64,000 nucleotides of DNA. Origin: Bathymodiolus brooksi (taxonomy: Eukaryota > Mollusca > Bivalvia > Mytilida > Modiolidae). Below the pieces are notes generated by a model that saw only the letters and a list, made by a program, of their open reading frames with translations, made no database searches and was not told the DNA's origin. Of the stretch, positions 62,375-64,000 are shown one piece after another; position 1 is the stretch's first letter, and every line of letters starts with the position of its first letter. The stretch spans positions 42,515,414 to 42,579,413 of the forward strand of contig OY804585.1 in NCBI GenBank assembly GCA_963680875.1. Reading direction: 5' to 3'. Both the position numbers and the translations under genes were made by a program.

Positions 62375-63134
62375 TTTTTGAAATTAATAAAACGTATTTA
62401 CAATCCAGAAACATGCAAGCAAAAGTTAATCTCAGAAGAATCAACAATTTCCAGTTCCAACAACTCTAAAATTAAAAAGCCAAGAATATTACAAGACATT
62501 ACAAATACTAATAGCCCTTCAATCGCATTGAATTCTAGTTTGGACGACTTCATGTAATTGAATGCCAGTGTTCGAAATTAGCGGTTGTCCGATCGTCAAA
62601 ACCAACCTAACATTGATTAGGATGACCTGAATTCCCAGAATAGTTGCCCGACTGACGACCAAATATTTTCTGTCAGTCAGGGCTCACGTTGGAGGGTGAA
62701 TTCTATCATATCCTTTAAGTATTTTGAAAGTGATTTTCTTGGAAAGTAATCCATTGCGGTTTATACAAACTTTGATTTCGTTCATTAGAGCTTATGTTTG
62801 TATATGCCCGACTAAAATAAAACTATTTGTATTTGTTTTTCGTAAACAAACAACAATGGCGCCATTTTGGAAAGGGGACGCAATGCGGTACTGTGCTACA
62901 GGAAATGTTGACCGAACTTTTTGTCCGAAGCTACTTCCAACAAAACAAACCTTTGATTTATTTTTTCTCATTTCTGTGACATAAAATCATAGTTCTCATA
63001 TCAAATATGTTTATATATTCGAAGATTGGCAATTCAAAATTCGTTGAAATGCATGGGACGCTTCCGGATATTTATCCATCCGCATTGGTATTTTATACTC
63101 GAGATCGGGTTAATATTACAATCTATACAAAATA
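62375..63134. other. Merlin 3' flank and intron
   Basis: A short open stretch to about 62555 may be the decayed transposase C-terminal tail. 62575-62690 shows GTTCGAAATTAGCGGTTGTC-type sequence, loosely like the GGGACAGAAATTAACG motif at 3162. No gene recognised. Confidence 0.4.
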
Positions 63135-63550
63135 CAAATACAAAAAGCTTTATTTAAATTCGGTGCATGTTAAACATATACAAACACAAGCTCTACTGAG
63201 CTTTTGAAACCGACAATGACAAGAATAAAACATACATCATACAATGCATATACAGTGCATGCAAACATACATTCACACAAGCATTAAAATGTTAAATAGT
63301 TTTAAAACTATTAAATAGCGAAGCACATAGTATAAACTACTATCAAATAGCAAATCACATATGCTAAAGCACTAGTAAAACTTAAAATGCAGTAGGTTAA
63401 AGCAAATAAAATAAGCAAGGGAGCAACTATGAGCATATATTGCAGTGGCATGATCTGCCATTCCAGGAGTTAATAAGATTTTTGAACTGGAAATGAAGAT
63501 TCTTTCCTAAAGTGGTCCGGCAGATCATTCCACATCTATCGAACTGTTTA
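63135..63550 (-). pseudogene. Non-LTR retroelement 3' remnant
   Basis: Minus strand near 63545-63465 reads VWNDLPDHFRKESSF, the block that ends many CR1/jockey-type polyproteins, then a stop and a 3' UTR. Low-confidence relic. Confidence 0.45.
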
Positions 63551-64000
63551 CATCAGACATGTGTAAACGTTAATGCATATCCAATTAGAAAATAGACTTT
63601 GAACTACAGTAGCTTTACTCCATTGTTGCAATCTGATTTGAGGTCTGGCAAATGATAATTACAGCCTTTACTTTCTTCAGTTTTTGACTGACAGTGGCAA
63701 TTTACGTTTGTGCTATATTTTCATTCCCAAGCTATATATAGTTGGACCATTGAGCAAATTGACAGAGACATCGTTCTTCTGCTAAAGATTACACAAATAT
63801 TAGTTATTACAATTTGTGTGGTATTTGATCACAGCACAGTGATATTTATTTCAATAGGAAGGGGGGGGGGGGGGGACATATAAAAAATCACTGGTATGCA
63901 AGACTCAAATAGTCAAGGTAGACAGAAATAAAAATGTGACATTGAATAGATGTCCTTCTGGTAGTTATGAATAAAAAAAACCCAGAACAAATCAGTTCGG
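63551..64000. other. C2CD5 intron, right edge
   Basis: No feature apart from a G-run at 63861-63876. Confidence 0.45.

Overview
The window reads as a piece of an AT-rich animal nuclear genome, most likely a bivalve mollusc. Three spliced host genes with GT-AG introns and phase-consistent exons can be rebuilt. The repeats are of kinds I associate with molluscs: tRNA-derived SINEs, 'pearl'-like elements with tandem cores of about 155-165 bp, foldback MITEs, and Penelope-like and jockey/CR1-like retroelement remnants. Species cannot be decided from the sequence. There is no bacterial operon, CRISPR array or true tRNA/rRNA gene.

Host genes. (1) Minus strand, 12298 to 4148 and running off the left edge: a cytochrome-b5-fused front-end fatty acid desaturase (FADS type). 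Six exons are present, carrying the b5 heme site and histidine boxes I and II; the third box should lie to the left. (2) Minus strand, 45218 to 20976: a complete phosphoglycolate-phosphatase-type HAD enzyme (PGP/PDXP family). Seven common exons are followed by either of two in-phase terminal exons (23184-23364 or 20976-21168), giving 304 or 308 residues. (3) Plus strand, 49070 to beyond 60478: the first seven coding exons (220 residues) of C2CD5/CDP138, with a complete C2 domain. PGP and C2CD5 are divergent, with start codons about 3.9 kb apart. PGP and FADS lie in the same orientation, PGP upstream.

Repeat landscape by region. 1-4.1 kb: SINE, pearl-like element, and 58-bp minisatellite split by a foldback. 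4.1-12.3 kb: FADS introns with SINEs, a MITE, two pearl-like copies, and 45-bp minisatellites around a reverse-transcriptase fragment. 12.3-20.9 kb: intergenic, with retroelement 3' ends, a GCDTTS-motif ORF fragment, a pair of tandem 65-nt hairpins and a 59-bp-arm perfect hairpin. 20.9-45.2 kb: PGP introns, holding 30-bp, 47-bp and 32-bp minisatellites, two further pearl-like elements and nested retroelements. 45.2-49 kb: intergenic, with a 734-bp foldback 18 bp before the PGP start codon. 49-64 kb: C2CD5 introns with many SINEs, MITEs, a 157-bp repeat rich in nuclear-receptor half-sites and a frameshifted Merlin transposase.

The most unusual object is the 3.9-kb array at about 26.25-30.13 kb. 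Its 47-48 bp unit is the intron 5/exon 6 junction of PGP, so roughly 80 copies of the gene's own 3' splice site sit directly before the real one. Other items worth checking are the duplicated PGP terminal exon, the foldback at the PGP start, minisatellites of different period seeded from one mobile-element end, and the paired hairpins at 15.9-16.1 kb.
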